This document shows, one piece after another, positions 1 through 7,064 of a stretch of DNA of 32,030 nt (position 1 is its first letter; each line of letters begins with the position of its first letter). Source of the stretch: Gemmatimonas sp. (GTDB taxonomy: Bacteria; Gemmatimonadota; Gemmatimonadetes; Gemmatimonadales; Gemmatimonadaceae); contig JAABRT010000037.1 in the NCBI GenBank assembly GCA_011390805.1, positions 1-32,030 on the forward strand, given 5' to 3'. The position numbers and the translations under genes were made by a program. The notes under the pieces are model-generated. The model was not told where the DNA came from and searched no databases. It worked only from the letters and a program-made list of their open reading frames with translations.

Positions 1-261
1 TGATGAATGGCGGAAGTGAGGTGTGCATGTACCACAGTGTACTGCATCCCTCACGGTGCACGAGCAGCATGAAGAACAGTTTTTCGTTTGTCAACTGAAG
101 TGTTCTGCACCTCTGGTGTTCGATACACAACGAAATGTCAACGCGCACTGCACGCCCCAAAATCATCCAGATTCGCCCGTCCGATATCGACAGAGCCGTT
201 CCTTCCGTTTTGTTGCACTCTACACTGGGCTACCTGATCTGCACTTACAAAAGCACGTTTC
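1..261. other. Left-edge sequence with no recognisable gene
   Basis: This stretch lies outside the insertion sequence. It is visibly less G+C-rich than the housekeeping genes further right. The short open frames in it give Cys- and His-rich translations with no family resemblance and no good ribosome binding site. I could not find the missing 5' part of the gene remnant that lies on the other side of the IS element. It may be intergenic or decayed accessory DNA. Confidence 0.5.
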
Positions 262-287
262 TGAGCTTACCCCGAAAAAGTGGACGC
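262..287 (+). repeat. Left terminal inverted repeat of the IS3 element
   Basis: These 26 bases begin TGAGC and end GTGGACGC. They match the reverse complement of 1529-1554 at 17 of 26 positions; the inner half (CCCGA, four mismatches, GTGGACGC) is best conserved. This end lies downstream of orfB. Confidence 0.7.
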
Positions 288-301
288 GTATGTGTTGAGT
301 G

Positions 302-1177
302 CTACGCGGCCATCTGTTGCTGTACTTCGTACTCAGCGGGACTGACATATCCCAATGTGGAATGCCGCCGCTTTCGGTTGTACCACGTTTCGATATAGCG
401 AAAGATCGCGCGACGCGCTTCCTCTCGGGTATGCCAATCGTGGCGCATGATCAACTCGAACTCCAACGTCGCAAAGAAACTCTCCGCGACGGCGTTGTCG
501 TAACAATCGCCTTTGCCACTCATGCTCGCCAGCATGCCGTGTGCCTGTAGTTCCGCACGGTACGCGGCGGAGGCGTACTGACTGCCGCGATCCGAGTGGA
601 AAATGAGTCCTGGCGCGGGGCGCCGCGCCTCCCGCGCCATGCGTAATGCGCTGAGTACTACGTCAACTTCGAGCGTGTCACGCATCGCCCATCCCACACA
701 GCGACGTGAGCCCAGATCCAAGACCGTCGCCAGATACAAGAAACCCTCGCGCGTGGGCACATACGTGATGTCCCCCACCCAGATCGTATTGAGCGCGATG
801 TCCTCCACGTCGAACTGGCGCTGCACACGATTCGGCGCGATGGGGTCCGTGTGCGCCGAATCCGTGGTGACTACCCGCAGGCGAGGCCGCGGTCGCGCCA
901 CGAGCCCCGCCTCGCGCATCAGGCGGGCGACGCGCTTCGTACTGGTCGGCAAGCCTTCGGCCCGCAGCTCGCGCTCAATGCGCGGCGCGCCGTATGTGCC
1001 GTCGCTCTCCGCGAACGCCACGCGCACACTCGCCATCAGCACCTCATCGATCAGCGCCCGCCACGGTTCAGGGCGTTTGAGATACGCGTAGAAGCCGGCC
1101 ACCGACACCTCCAGCACACGGCACATGAGTCGCACAGGAAACTCGCCGCGATGACGAGCAATCACGGCGCACCTCAT
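302..1177 (-). CDS. IS3-family transposase OrfB (DDE integrase)
   Basis: The 291-residue protein is the catalytic half of an IS3-type transposase, which cuts and joins DNA at the element ends. An HTH_21-like region (about 45-105) precedes an rve integrase core. The DDE triad is visible as D136 in GDITYV, D196 in HSDRGSQY and E232 in NAVAESFF. This gives the 35-residue D-to-E gap typical of IS3. The C-terminus has the usual YNRKRRHSTLGY motif. The ATG overlaps the orfA stop as ATGA, so the frame could be entered by re-initiation. However, the orfB frame is also open back to the slippage site at 1206-1213, which would give an OrfAB fusion of about 397 residues, the active transposase in this family. 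No internal stop or frameshift is seen. Confidence 0.95.
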   Translation of the reverse strand: MRCAVIARHRGEFPVRLMCRVLEVSVAGFYAYLKRPEPWRALIDEVLMASVRVAFAESDGTYGAPRIERELRAEGLPTSTKRVARLMREAGLVARPRPRLRVVTTDSAHTDPIAPNRVQRQFDVEDIALNTIWVGDITYVPTREGFLYLATVLDLGSRRCVGWAMRDTLEVDVVLSALRMAREARRPAPGLIFHSDRGSQYASAAYRAELQAHGMLASMSGKGDCYDNAVAESFFATLEFELIMRHDWHTREEARRAIFRYIETWYNRKRRHSTLGYVSPAEYEVQQQMAA

Positions 1178-1494
1178 CGCGACTCTTTCGCGAAGTACGC
1201 CGCCACTTTTTTTACGAAGGCTTGCTCTTGCTTGAGCGTCGCCAGCTCGCGACGCAGCCGTCGGTTCTCCTGCTCGAGCGTCTCGCCGGGCACCGGGCCA
1301 TCGGTCGGCGTCCCCTCAGCCTGCAGGCGCGCCCACAACCGCAACTGCTCCGGGCGCACTTCTAACTCGCGACTGATTTGTGCGAGCGACATGCCCGACG
1401 TACGGCGCTCCCGCATCATGCGCACCGCTTCTGCCTTAAACTCTGCACTGAACGCCCGACGTGCAGGACGCCCGTCTCCCGGCTTGGATCTCAT
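1174..1494 (-). CDS. IS3-family transposase OrfA (helix-turn-helix)
   Basis: The 106-residue protein is the DNA-binding N-terminal half of the transposase. It has an AEFKAEAVRMMRE start, a helix-turn-helix (about 35-55, SLAQISRELEVRPEQLRLW) and a leucine/glutamate-rich coiled coil (about 72-95) of the sort that drives OrfA/OrfAB multimerisation. The start is well supported: GGAGGTGA at 1498-1505 (minus strand) lies just upstream of the ATG and is a much stronger Shine-Dalgarno than most host genes here show, which fits a mobile gene. Codons 94-96 form the A-rich slippage site. Translation that does not slip ends at the TGA at 1174-1176. Confidence 0.93.
   Translation of the reverse strand: MRSKPGDGRPARRAFSAEFKAEAVRMMRERRTSGMSLAQISRELEVRPEQLRLWARLQAEGTPTDGPVPGETLEQENRRLRRELATLKQEQAFVKKVAAYFAKESR
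1206..1213 (-). promoter_or_regulatory. Probable programmed -1 frameshift site (A7 G)
   Basis: On the minus strand seven A residues followed by G are read in orfA as GTA AAA AAA GTG. A one-base backward slip here re-reads one A and enters the orfB frame at AGT. That frame is open for ten codons up to the orfB ATG, with no stop between. A-AAA-AA(A/G) heptamers are the classic IS3-family slippage signal producing OrfAB. I checked the frame arithmetic (1207 and 1177 are in the same frame). I did not identify a stimulatory stem-loop or pseudoknot. Confidence 0.8.
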
Positions 1495-1528
1495 GTATCA
1501 CCTCCGCCCCCAAATTAGGGCGAGTCAG

Positions 1529-1554
1529 GCGTCCACGAAATCGGGTCAACTCCA
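1529..1554 (-). repeat. Right terminal inverted repeat of the IS3 element
   Basis: Read on the minus strand it starts TGGAG and ends GTGGACGC. It pairs with 262-287 and lies about 35 bases upstream of the orfA start, where the transposase promoter would be expected. The truncated plus-strand gene resumes immediately outside it. Confidence 0.7.
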
Positions 1555-1858
1555 AGATACCTACAACAAGGATGAGTTCAGGCACATTGCTCGAATCACG
1601 CCGACAAGCGACTCCATGCCGCTCATCGTCGGAATGCACACCACGCGCGACGGCACGCTTTGGGTGCTCGACAACGCGGCGGCCAGTGGTGCCGAAGAAA
1701 CTGTGGCCACTGCGTATCGGAAGGACGGCGCCATGCTGGGGCGCGTGTCGCTCGGCGTTGGAGCGCTGCCGATGGCATTTGGTAACGATCGCGTAGTGCT
1801 GCGGGTCACCGATGAGGATGATCTTGTTGCGCTGCGCGTGCATCGGATTGTGCGGTAG
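1555..1858 (+). pseudogene. C-terminal remnant of a beta-propeller-like protein, cut by the IS element
   Basis: The plus-strand frame just outside the IS end reads about 100 residues of plausible protein up to a TAG at 1856-1858. It contains TTRDGTLWVLD and repeating beta-strand/turn patterns like those of six-bladed beta-propeller (NHL/YWTD-like) proteins. The frame runs on upstream into the IS, but the sequence there belongs to the element. No matching N-terminal part is present at 1-261. The gene was therefore probably truncated by the insertion, with loss or rearrangement of the other side. The blade assignment is an inference from strand pattern and is not certain. Confidence 0.6.
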
Positions 1859-1882
1859 GTGCGGTTACGCTCGGCAGGCGAT

Positions 1883-1959
1883 GGTGCTCTGTTCGTCGTA
1901 CGAATGCTGCGAGGCTTTAAGGCCGTAAGGCCTCAGGGCACTGAATAGCCGTAAGACCG
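1883..1959 (-). repeat. 77-bp dispersed repeat, copy 1 (inverted)
   Basis: Read in reverse, this matches the copies at 2033-2109 and 28445-28521. All share GGTGCTC at one end, then GCGAGGCTTTAAGGCCG and AAGGCCTCAGGGCACT. It is the most divergent of the three. With copy 2 it forms a head-to-head inverted pair separated by 73 bases (1960-2032), all within the gene-free interval between the gene remnant and ftsZ. I saw no other coding feature in that interval. Confidence 0.8.
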
Positions 1960-2032
1960 AATCAGCACAGCAACTGCGTGAACCGTTCACCGTTAACGCT
2001 CAGATGCCCGCGGCCGAGGGGTTAGTCCGATT

Positions 2033-2109
2033 CGTCATTCCGGCCACAAAGTGCCCTGAGGCCTTCCGGCCTTAAAGCCTCGCCATTTTCGCCACCCGCA
2101 CCGAGCACC
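2033..2109 (+). repeat. 77-bp dispersed repeat, copy 2
   Basis: It runs from CGTC to GAGCACC and is the same length as the copy at 28445-28521, with roughly 90% identity by eye. The core GAGGCCTTCCGGCCTTAAAGCCTC is a near-palindrome that could fold into an interrupted hairpin. It carries no open frame. The size, palindromic core and intergenic sites resemble REP- or MITE-type elements. Confidence 0.85.
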
Positions 2110-2243
2110 CAAGCCAGCCCAGCGCCCCACACCACGCTCGCTCCATCACCCACATCACAACCTTGCGGCACAGCCCGCGAGTGTGGACAATCGCCCTTGA
2201 CACCCCCCGTACTTTGTGGCGCAGATGAATGTCAGTGCAACGG

Positions 2244-2272
2244 TCGCATGTTCCGGACCGCGCACCTATATT
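2244..2272 (+). promoter_or_regulatory. Possible ftsZ promoter
   Basis: TATATT at 2267-2272 is a good -10 hexamer, about 100 bases before the chosen ftsZ start. The -35 region at 2244-2249 matches the consensus poorly. A perfect TTGACA at 2197-2202 lies further upstream, but no good -10 sits at the right distance from it. Either could drive ftsZ; sequence alone does not decide. Confidence 0.3.
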
Positions 2273-2372
2273 CCCGTCTGGATCCGTGCCTTTGGCCGCA
2301 GCGCTAACCCCCGGCGATGTGTGCCAACCGTGCCACCCTTGCACCGTGATCGCCCCGATGGAGCTTCCCCGC

Positions 2373-3614
2373 ATGCCGTTCGAGTTGGATCAGAGCACGT
2401 CCCAAAATGCCCGCATGAAAGTGGTGGGCGTTGGCGGAGGCGGAGGTAACGCAGTTAATCGCATGATCGAGGAACACCTCGAAGGCGTTGAGTTCATTTC
2501 GGTGAACACCGACGCGCAGGCGCTCATGCACTCCAAGGCCGACGTCAAAATCCAGATCGGCAAAAAGCTCACGCGCGGTCTCGGAGCTGGCGCCCGCCCC
2601 GAAATCGGGCGACAGGCCATGGAAGAAAGCAAAGACGAGCTGGCGCGTGTTGTACAACACACCGATCTCGTCTTCATCACCTGCGGCATGGGCGGTGGAA
2701 CCGGTACAGGTGCCGCGCCTGTCATCTGCGGGCTCGCACGTGAAGCTGGTGCACTCACCGTTGGTATAGTGACGCGTCCGTTTCTGTTTGAAGGACGCAA
2801 GCGCATGCGACAGGCTGAAGAAGGCATCGCCGAAATGCGCAAGCACGTGGACACCATGATCGTGGTGCCCAACGAGCGACTGCTGGCGGTGGTGGGCAAG
2901 GGCATTCCCTTCCATGAAGCACTCAAGAAGGCTGACGAGGTGCTGCTGCACGCTACGCAGGGCATCTCGGTGCTCATCAGCGATACCGGCCTGGTAAACG
3001 TCGACTTTGCCGACATGCGCACCGTCATGCAGAACGGCGGCTCGGCGCTCATGGGCATGGGTGTGGGACGCGGCGAATCGCGCGCCACCGAAGCGGCGCA
3101 GCAGGCCATTGCGTCGCCCTTGCTTGACAATGTCTCTATCGCCGGAGCCACCGGCGTATTGGTGAACATCACCGGCGGTGAAGACCTCACGCTCGGCGAA
3201 GTACATCAGATCAACGAAATCGTACAGGACGCGGTGGGCGACGACGCCGAGTTCATTTTTGGCGCCGTGCACGAGCCGGCCATGCATGGCGAGATTCGTG
3301 TCACGGTCATTGCCACCGGCTTTGATCGTCTGCTGCAGGGCGGTATCGGGAACGGTTCGCTGGCTCATGGTTTTTCACATGGGCAGGCCGCGGCGCAGCC
3401 TGCGCAGCGTACCGGTCCGTCAGTACTGCCGTTCCCCGCGCCACGCGAGCGTTCGGCCGGTGTGAGACCTCCCACCGCACCCGTGCGTCCCGTAAATAAG
3501 GAGGCGGTGGCTCCACCAGCCGCCCGTCCCATTCGGCCTAACGTGGCGCCACCCGCCGCTGGAGAGCTCGACGACATGGAAATCCCGACCTTCATTCGGA
3601 GACAGATGGATTGA
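2373..3614 (+). CDS. ftsZ: Cell division protein FtsZ
   Basis: FtsZ is the tubulin-like GTPase that polymerises into the division ring under the inner membrane. The GTP-binding signature GGGTGTG is at residues 107-113. The T7 synergy loop NVDFADM is at 209-215, followed by [11 protein letters not shown] Pro/Ala/Arg-rich disordered linker spans about 330-398. The conserved C-terminal peptide [10 protein letters not shown] (402-411) is the usual docking site for FtsA-type partners. The total of 413 residues is normal. I chose the ATG at 2373 because GGAG at 2360-2363 precedes it by nine bases. An in-frame ATG at 2358 is possible, and still longer readings give sequence unlike FtsZ. The gene is not in a visible dcw cluster; its 3' end overlaps the start of an M23 peptidase gene. 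Confidence 0.97.
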   Translation: MPFELDQSTSQNARMKVVGVGGGGGNAVNRMIEEHLEGVEFISVNTDAQALMHSKADVKIQIGKKLTRGLGAGARPEIGRQAMEESKDELARVVQHTDLVFITCGMGGGTGTGAAPVICGLAREAGALTVGIVTRPFLFEGRKRMRQAEEGIAEMRKHVDTMIVVPNERLLAVVGKGIPFHEALKKADEVLLHATQGISVLISDTGLVNVDFADMRTVMQNGGSALMGMGVGRGESRATEAAQQAIASPLLDNVSIAGATGVLVNITGGEDLTLGEVHQINEIVQDAVGDDAEFIFGAVHEPAMHGEIRVTVIATGFDRLLQGGIGNGSLAHGFSHGQAAAQPAQRTGPSVLPFPAPRERSAGVRPPTAPVRPVNKEAVAPPAARPIRPNVAPPAAGELDDMEIPTFIRRQMD

Positions 3615-4924
3615 ACAAGGCGCTCTCGAAGCTGCTGGTCGTGGGAACGCTTGGCGTTCTTGCGGCTGGTGCACTAGCCATCGGGCGCCCAGTCCCGCAA
3701 CGTGCCGCCGGCGAACTGCTCGCCGTTTCCGCGCCGCCTGCGCCTGTCTCGTCTGTCCGAACCGATACCATTCATAGCGGCGAACCACTGCTCGCGGTGC
3801 TGCAACGTCATGGACTTGAACATGACGAAGCCAACCGGGCCATCGCCGACATGTCACTCATCGACGCGCGACGTGTGCGCGCCGGCACGCAGGTCACCGC
3901 GCTCGTGCACCCCGATTCGGGCGTGCAGAACGTGACCTTCCAACTGGCTATTGATCGCATTGTGCGTCTGGTGCGCAACGGCGAAAGCTGGATGGAAGTA
4001 GAAGAGACGCTGCCGTGGACCCGTGACACAGTGGCCGTGGCGGGGGTGATCAACTCGACGCTCACCGGCGCGATCGTTGAATCGGCCGTGCAGTTTCCAA
4101 CCAGCGCGCGTACAGAGCTGGCCTACGCGATTGCCAACGTGCTGGAATATCGCGTAGACCTGAGCCGCGATCTGCGCGTCGGTGATTCCATCACCGCGCT
4201 GGTAGAACGTGAGACGGCTCCCAATGGCCTGGTGCGCACGGGCAAGGTGCTCGCCACACGTTCAAAGATTGCCGGCAGCGCCATTGACGCTGTGCGCTTT
4301 GACGACGAGGACGGTGAGTCGCAGTTCTATGACGCCGAAGGTCGCAGTTTGCGTGCTGGATTCCTTCGCGCGCCTCTCGAGTTCCGTCGCATTTCGAGTG
4401 TGTTCGGATCGCGCAAGCATCCGGTGCTCAAGACATGGCGCAAGCACAATGGCATTGACTACGCCGCCAGCACCGGCACGCCGGTGCGCGCGATTGGCGA
4501 CGGCACTGTCATCTACGCCGGCTGGAAGGGTGGCTACGGCAAGACCGTGGAAATCCGCCACAAGAACGGCATGGTGACGCGCTACGGACACCTGAACTCG
4601 ATTTCCGTGCGCAACGGTGCGCGCGTGAAAATCTCCAACACGATTGGCAAGGTGGGCATGACCGGTCTCGCGACTGGTCCGCACCTGCACTTCGAAACGC
4701 TGATCAACGGCGTGCACCGCGATCCGCGGGCAGCGCTCAAGGACGTCAGCGGCGAGCCCATTCGTGTGGCTGACCGCGACGCATTTCAACTGCGTCGCAA
4801 CGCCCTCTTTGCCGATCTCACGGCACGCGTTTACGCTATGCAGGATGACGCAGCCAACGTTGCAATCCCCGGCATGGGTATCGGCCCGCGCGCTCGAACG
4901 CGCGCGGTTGGCGCTGGAAACTGA
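3611..4924 (+). CDS. M23/LytM-family peptidoglycan endopeptidase (MepM-like)
   Basis: This is a probable envelope zinc endopeptidase that cleaves peptidoglycan cross-links. A basic N-terminus and hydrophobic segment (about 8-24) act as signal peptide or anchor. Residues 52-105 resemble the LysM/OapA-like domain that precedes the catalytic domain in MepM-type enzymes. The M23 domain (about 255-375) keeps H279-x3-D283, H327 and the H358-L-H360 motif, so it should be active. The start is a TTG whose last bases share the ftsZ TGA (TTGA overlap), with GGAGA at 3598-3602 as ribosome binding site inside ftsZ. The two genes are therefore translationally coupled. This suggests wall cutting during division, which is an inference from context. 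The enzyme could instead act in elongation. Confidence 0.92.
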   Translation: MNKALSKLLVVGTLGVLAAGALAIGRPVPQRAAGELLAVSAPPAPVSSVRTDTIHSGEPLLAVLQRHGLEHDEANRAIADMSLIDARRVRAGTQVTALVHPDSGVQNVTFQLAIDRIVRLVRNGESWMEVEETLPWTRDTVAVAGVINSTLTGAIVESAVQFPTSARTELAYAIANVLEYRVDLSRDLRVGDSITALVERETAPNGLVRTGKVLATRSKIAGSAIDAVRFDDEDGESQFYDAEGRSLRAGFLRAPLEFRRISSVFGSRKHPVLKTWRKHNGIDYAASTGTPVRAIGDGTVIYAGWKGGYGKTVEIRHKNGMVTRYGHLNSISVRNGARVKISNTIGKVGMTGLATGPHLHFETLINGVHRDPRAALKDVSGEPIRVADRDAFQLRRNALFADLTARVYAMQDDAANVAIPGMGIGPRARTRAVGAGN

Positions 4925-4934
4925 TCGGTGCTGT

Positions 4935-4959
4935 CACTCGCCCCTGATCGGGGCGAGTG
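4935..4959 (+). terminator. Perfect 10-bp hairpin between the M23 and VWA genes
   Basis: CACTCGCCCC pairs perfectly with GGGGCGAGTG around a five-base TGATC loop. It starts ten bases after the M23 stop and ends sixteen bases before the next gene's GTG. No run of T follows, so it is not a classical intrinsic terminator. It could attenuate transcription, stabilise the upstream mRNA end, or affect initiation of the downstream gene. Confidence 0.4.
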
Positions 4960-4975
4960 AACAACTCGCACACCT

Positions 4976-6865
4976 GTGATCAACTGGGCGCTGGCTGCAC
5001 TCGCAGCCCTTATCGGGGCGTGGCTGGCCTACGGGCCGCTCACTCGCGCCCGCTCCTCACATAGCGCCGACGCCACGCGTGCTGTGGCCCCCATGCGCTG
5101 GGCCATCATACTCGGCTCGCTGCGCGGACTCGCCTACCTCCTGCTCATCGCGCTGTTGCTCGGCGCGCCGTGGGGCACCGTTAGTCGCGATGTGCCGCTC
5201 CCCGTGCTCGATGTCTCCAGCAGCTGGCAGCGCGCCGACGACGGCACACTCTGGCAGAACGCGCTCGACAGCGTGCGCTCACTCGGTGGCGATACCGTGT
5301 TGCTGGCCGGTGATTCGGTACGACTCACGTCACGTGCTGATTTGGGAAGCGTCTCGTCAAACGATCAGCGCACCGCACTGCAACCCGCGATCGATCGCGC
5401 CACCGCACTTGGTCGTTCGGTCGTGATCGTCACCGACGGTGAAGCAGACGATCTCGCGCTCGGCACCGTGCTGCCGCCCGGTTCACGCGTGATGCGCATA
5501 TCGCGAACACCGCGCCCAGACGTCGCAATCGCCGCGCTCGATGTGCCACCGTACGCAACCGGTGGCGACACAATCGATGTAAACGCCACTCTCGTTGCGG
5601 GTGATCTTGATGTCGACGGCGGATCATTCGCAGTGCGTGTTGACGGAGCAGAACTCGCGCGTGCCGTGATTCAACCAATGGAAGCGTACGCGTCGCGACG
5701 TGTTGCATTGCGTGTGCCGCTGCCGCGCGGATCCGGCGAACGTGTATTGTCGGCCATCAGTACCACGGCCAACGACATTGAACCGCGCAACGACACGTTG
5801 TCTGCAACGATAGACATCACCGATCGACCGCGCGTGGTGTTCGTTACCACCGTACCCGATCTCGACGTACGCGAAGTGCTGCGCGTATTGCGCGGCACGG
5901 TGCGACTGCCGGCCCGTGCGTACCTGCGCGTGGCACCTGGCGTGTGGCGCGAAGAGGGCACGTTTGCACCGGTCACTGAAGCCCTGGTGCAGCAGCGTGC
6001 ACGTGAAGCGGGGCTGCTGGTATTGCACGGTGACACGGCATGGAGCGGCATTGCTGCGCAGCGTCGCGGTGCGATGATTCTCTGGTCGCCAGCACCTCCA
6101 CGTCCGCCGCTGCGCGCACTGCAAAGTGATGCGCGCGCCGAGTGGTATGTGAGTGCGGTGCCGCCCTCGCCGATTTCGGCGGTGCTTGAAGGTTTGCCGC
6201 TCGATTCACTGGCCCCGCTCGATCTGGGTCCGGCTGCGGCTGGCGCAACGCGTACTGGCGGCATCCCGCTGCTGGAAGCACGCGCTGGCCGAGCAGGTGC
6301 GCCCAGAGCAGTGGCGACGTTGAGCTCATCTGCAGGAGTTCGCCAGCTGCGCATCACAGGCTCAGGTTTCTCTGCCTGGACCGTGCGCGGCGGACGCGGC
6401 GCCGATGCGTTCTCCGCGCTGTGGGGCGCTATCTTTGACTGGATGGCGGTGGCCGAGGCTGACGGTGGCGGGGTAACGCTGGCCAACAGACTCGTGCGTG
6501 CCGGCGAACCGCTGGTATGGCGGCGCGGCGGAACGGACAGCGTGGCGACCGTGGTTGTTCGGTCAGCCGCAGGTGATGAGACATCGTTGACGCTGCGCTT
6601 TGCGGACAACGCAGACGTAGTAGAGACACCCGCGTTGCAGGACGGTGTATATCAGTTGCAAGCTGGCAGCACCCAGCGCACGCTGGTAGTGAATCCGTCA
6701 CGCGAGTGGGTGCCGCGGGCACCAATCATGGTGCCCACCGCTCAGCCGCGCGACGATATCAGCGCCGTACCGCGTTCGCTGCTCGAACGCAGCTGGCCGT
6801 TTGTCCTGGCGCTGCTGTTGCTGTGCGGCGAGTGGATTCTGCGCCGGTCGGCCGGTCTACGTTAG
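4976..6865 (+). CDS. Membrane-anchored VWA-like protein of unknown function
   Basis: This 629-residue protein has two N-terminal membrane helices (about 3-20 and 43-64) and one near the C-terminus (about 607-622), followed by an Arg-rich tail. This resembles BatA-type and similar aerotolerance-family VWA proteins. A VWA-like fold is suggested by DVSSS (79-83), matching the MIDAS DxSxS pattern, and by VTDGEAD around D154. Weakly conserved beta-rich sequence follows (about 180-590). I do not recognise a catalytic domain. The start is a GTG directly after a strong hairpin, with no clear Shine-Dalgarno. It follows the M23 gene by 51 bases on the same strand, so co-transcription with ftsZ is possible. 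A role in envelope biogenesis or stress is a guess from context. Confidence 0.75.
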   Translation: MINWALAALAALIGAWLAYGPLTRARSSHSADATRAVAPMRWAIILGSLRGLAYLLLIALLLGAPWGTVSRDVPLPVLDVSSSWQRADDGTLWQNALDSVRSLGGDTVLLAGDSVRLTSRADLGSVSSNDQRTALQPAIDRATALGRSVVIVTDGEADDLALGTVLPPGSRVMRISRTPRPDVAIAALDVPPYATGGDTIDVNATLVAGDLDVDGGSFAVRVDGAELARAVIQPMEAYASRRVALRVPLPRGSGERVLSAISTTANDIEPRNDTLSATIDITDRPRVVFVTTVPDLDVREVLRVLRGTVRLPARAYLRVAPGVWREEGTFAPVTEALVQQRAREAGLLVLHGDTAWSGIAAQRRGAMILWSPAPPRPPLRALQSDARAEWYVSAVPPSPISAVLEGLPLDSLAPLDLGPAAAGATRTGGIPLLEARAGRAGAPRAVATLSSSAGVRQLRITGSGFSAWTVRGGRGADAFSALWGAIFDWMAVAEADGGGVTLANRLVRAGEPLVWRRGGTDSVATVVVRSAAGDETSLTLRFADNADVVETPALQDGVYQLQAGSTQRTLVVNPSREWVPRAPIMVPTAQPRDDISAVPRSLLERSWPFVLALLLLCGEWILRRSAGLR

Positions 6866-6923
6866 TTCAGTAACTTTCGCGTGCCTAACAGTATCAGGTG
6901 CGGCCGAGAGAAAACGGTGGATT

Positions 6924-7020
6924 TGCAACGCACCCACCAAAAAATCTGTTGCAGTTCTCCGCGTCTCCGCGCCTCTGTGGTCAAAAAACACACGCACCGA
7001 AGAGGCACAGAGACACGGAG
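6924..7020 (+). repeat. Second dispersed repeat family, copy upstream of ftsY, with hairpin
   Basis: Bases 6924-6981 match the reverse complement of 10213-10270 with about six differences in 58. The 3' part is a long imperfect hairpin: 6957-6976 (CTCCGCGTCTCCGCGCCTCT) pairs with 7001-7020 at 17 of 20 positions, across a 24-base A-rich loop. The CTCCGCGTCTCCG...TCTGTGGT theme is reused at 10325-10427. It fills most of the 199-base gap between the VWA gene and ftsY and carries no real gene. Confidence 0.8.
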
Positions 7021-7064
7021 CACCGCGTTTGTTTTGCCTGTCCCAGCTACTTGTGTGAGAACCC

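Larger units (their letters stand above)
262..1554 (-). mobile_element. IS3-family insertion sequence, apparently intact
   Basis: The element is about 1293 bp, a usual length for the IS3 family. It carries two overlapping minus-strand frames, orfA (helix-turn-helix protein) and orfB (DDE integrase), with an A7 slippage run between them. Its ends are imperfect inverted repeats, at 262-287 and 1529-1554. Both start with TG on their own outward-to-inward strand and share CCCGA plus GTGGACGC (17 of 26 positions match). I could not see a matching 3-5 bp target duplication outside the two ends, so the insertion may be old, rearranged, or its outer boundary a few bases off. The element abuts a truncated plus-strand gene. 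Confidence 0.85.

Noticed and set aside
851..1858. One continuous 335-codon plus-strand frame running through the IS element
   Set aside because: The part before about 1555 is antisense to the transposase genes and has no protein-like character. Only the part after the IS end looks like real coding sequence.
2197..2202. Perfect TTGACA as the ftsZ -35 box
   Set aside because: No convincing -10 lies 16-18 bases downstream (CAGATG is the best there), so it is mentioned only as an alternative.
2229..2372. Upstream in-frame extension of FtsZ
   Set aside because: The added residues do not resemble FtsZ N-termini and contain the putative -10 region. GGAG before the ATG at 2373 fits better.
2304..3368. 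Long minus-strand open frame opposite ftsZ
   Set aside because: It is the complement of a highly conserved gene, its translation is His/Arg-rich with no family pattern, and it has no start signal. Similar antisense frames opposite miaB (27293-28459), the RND gene (13019-13948) and ComEC were rejected for the same reason.
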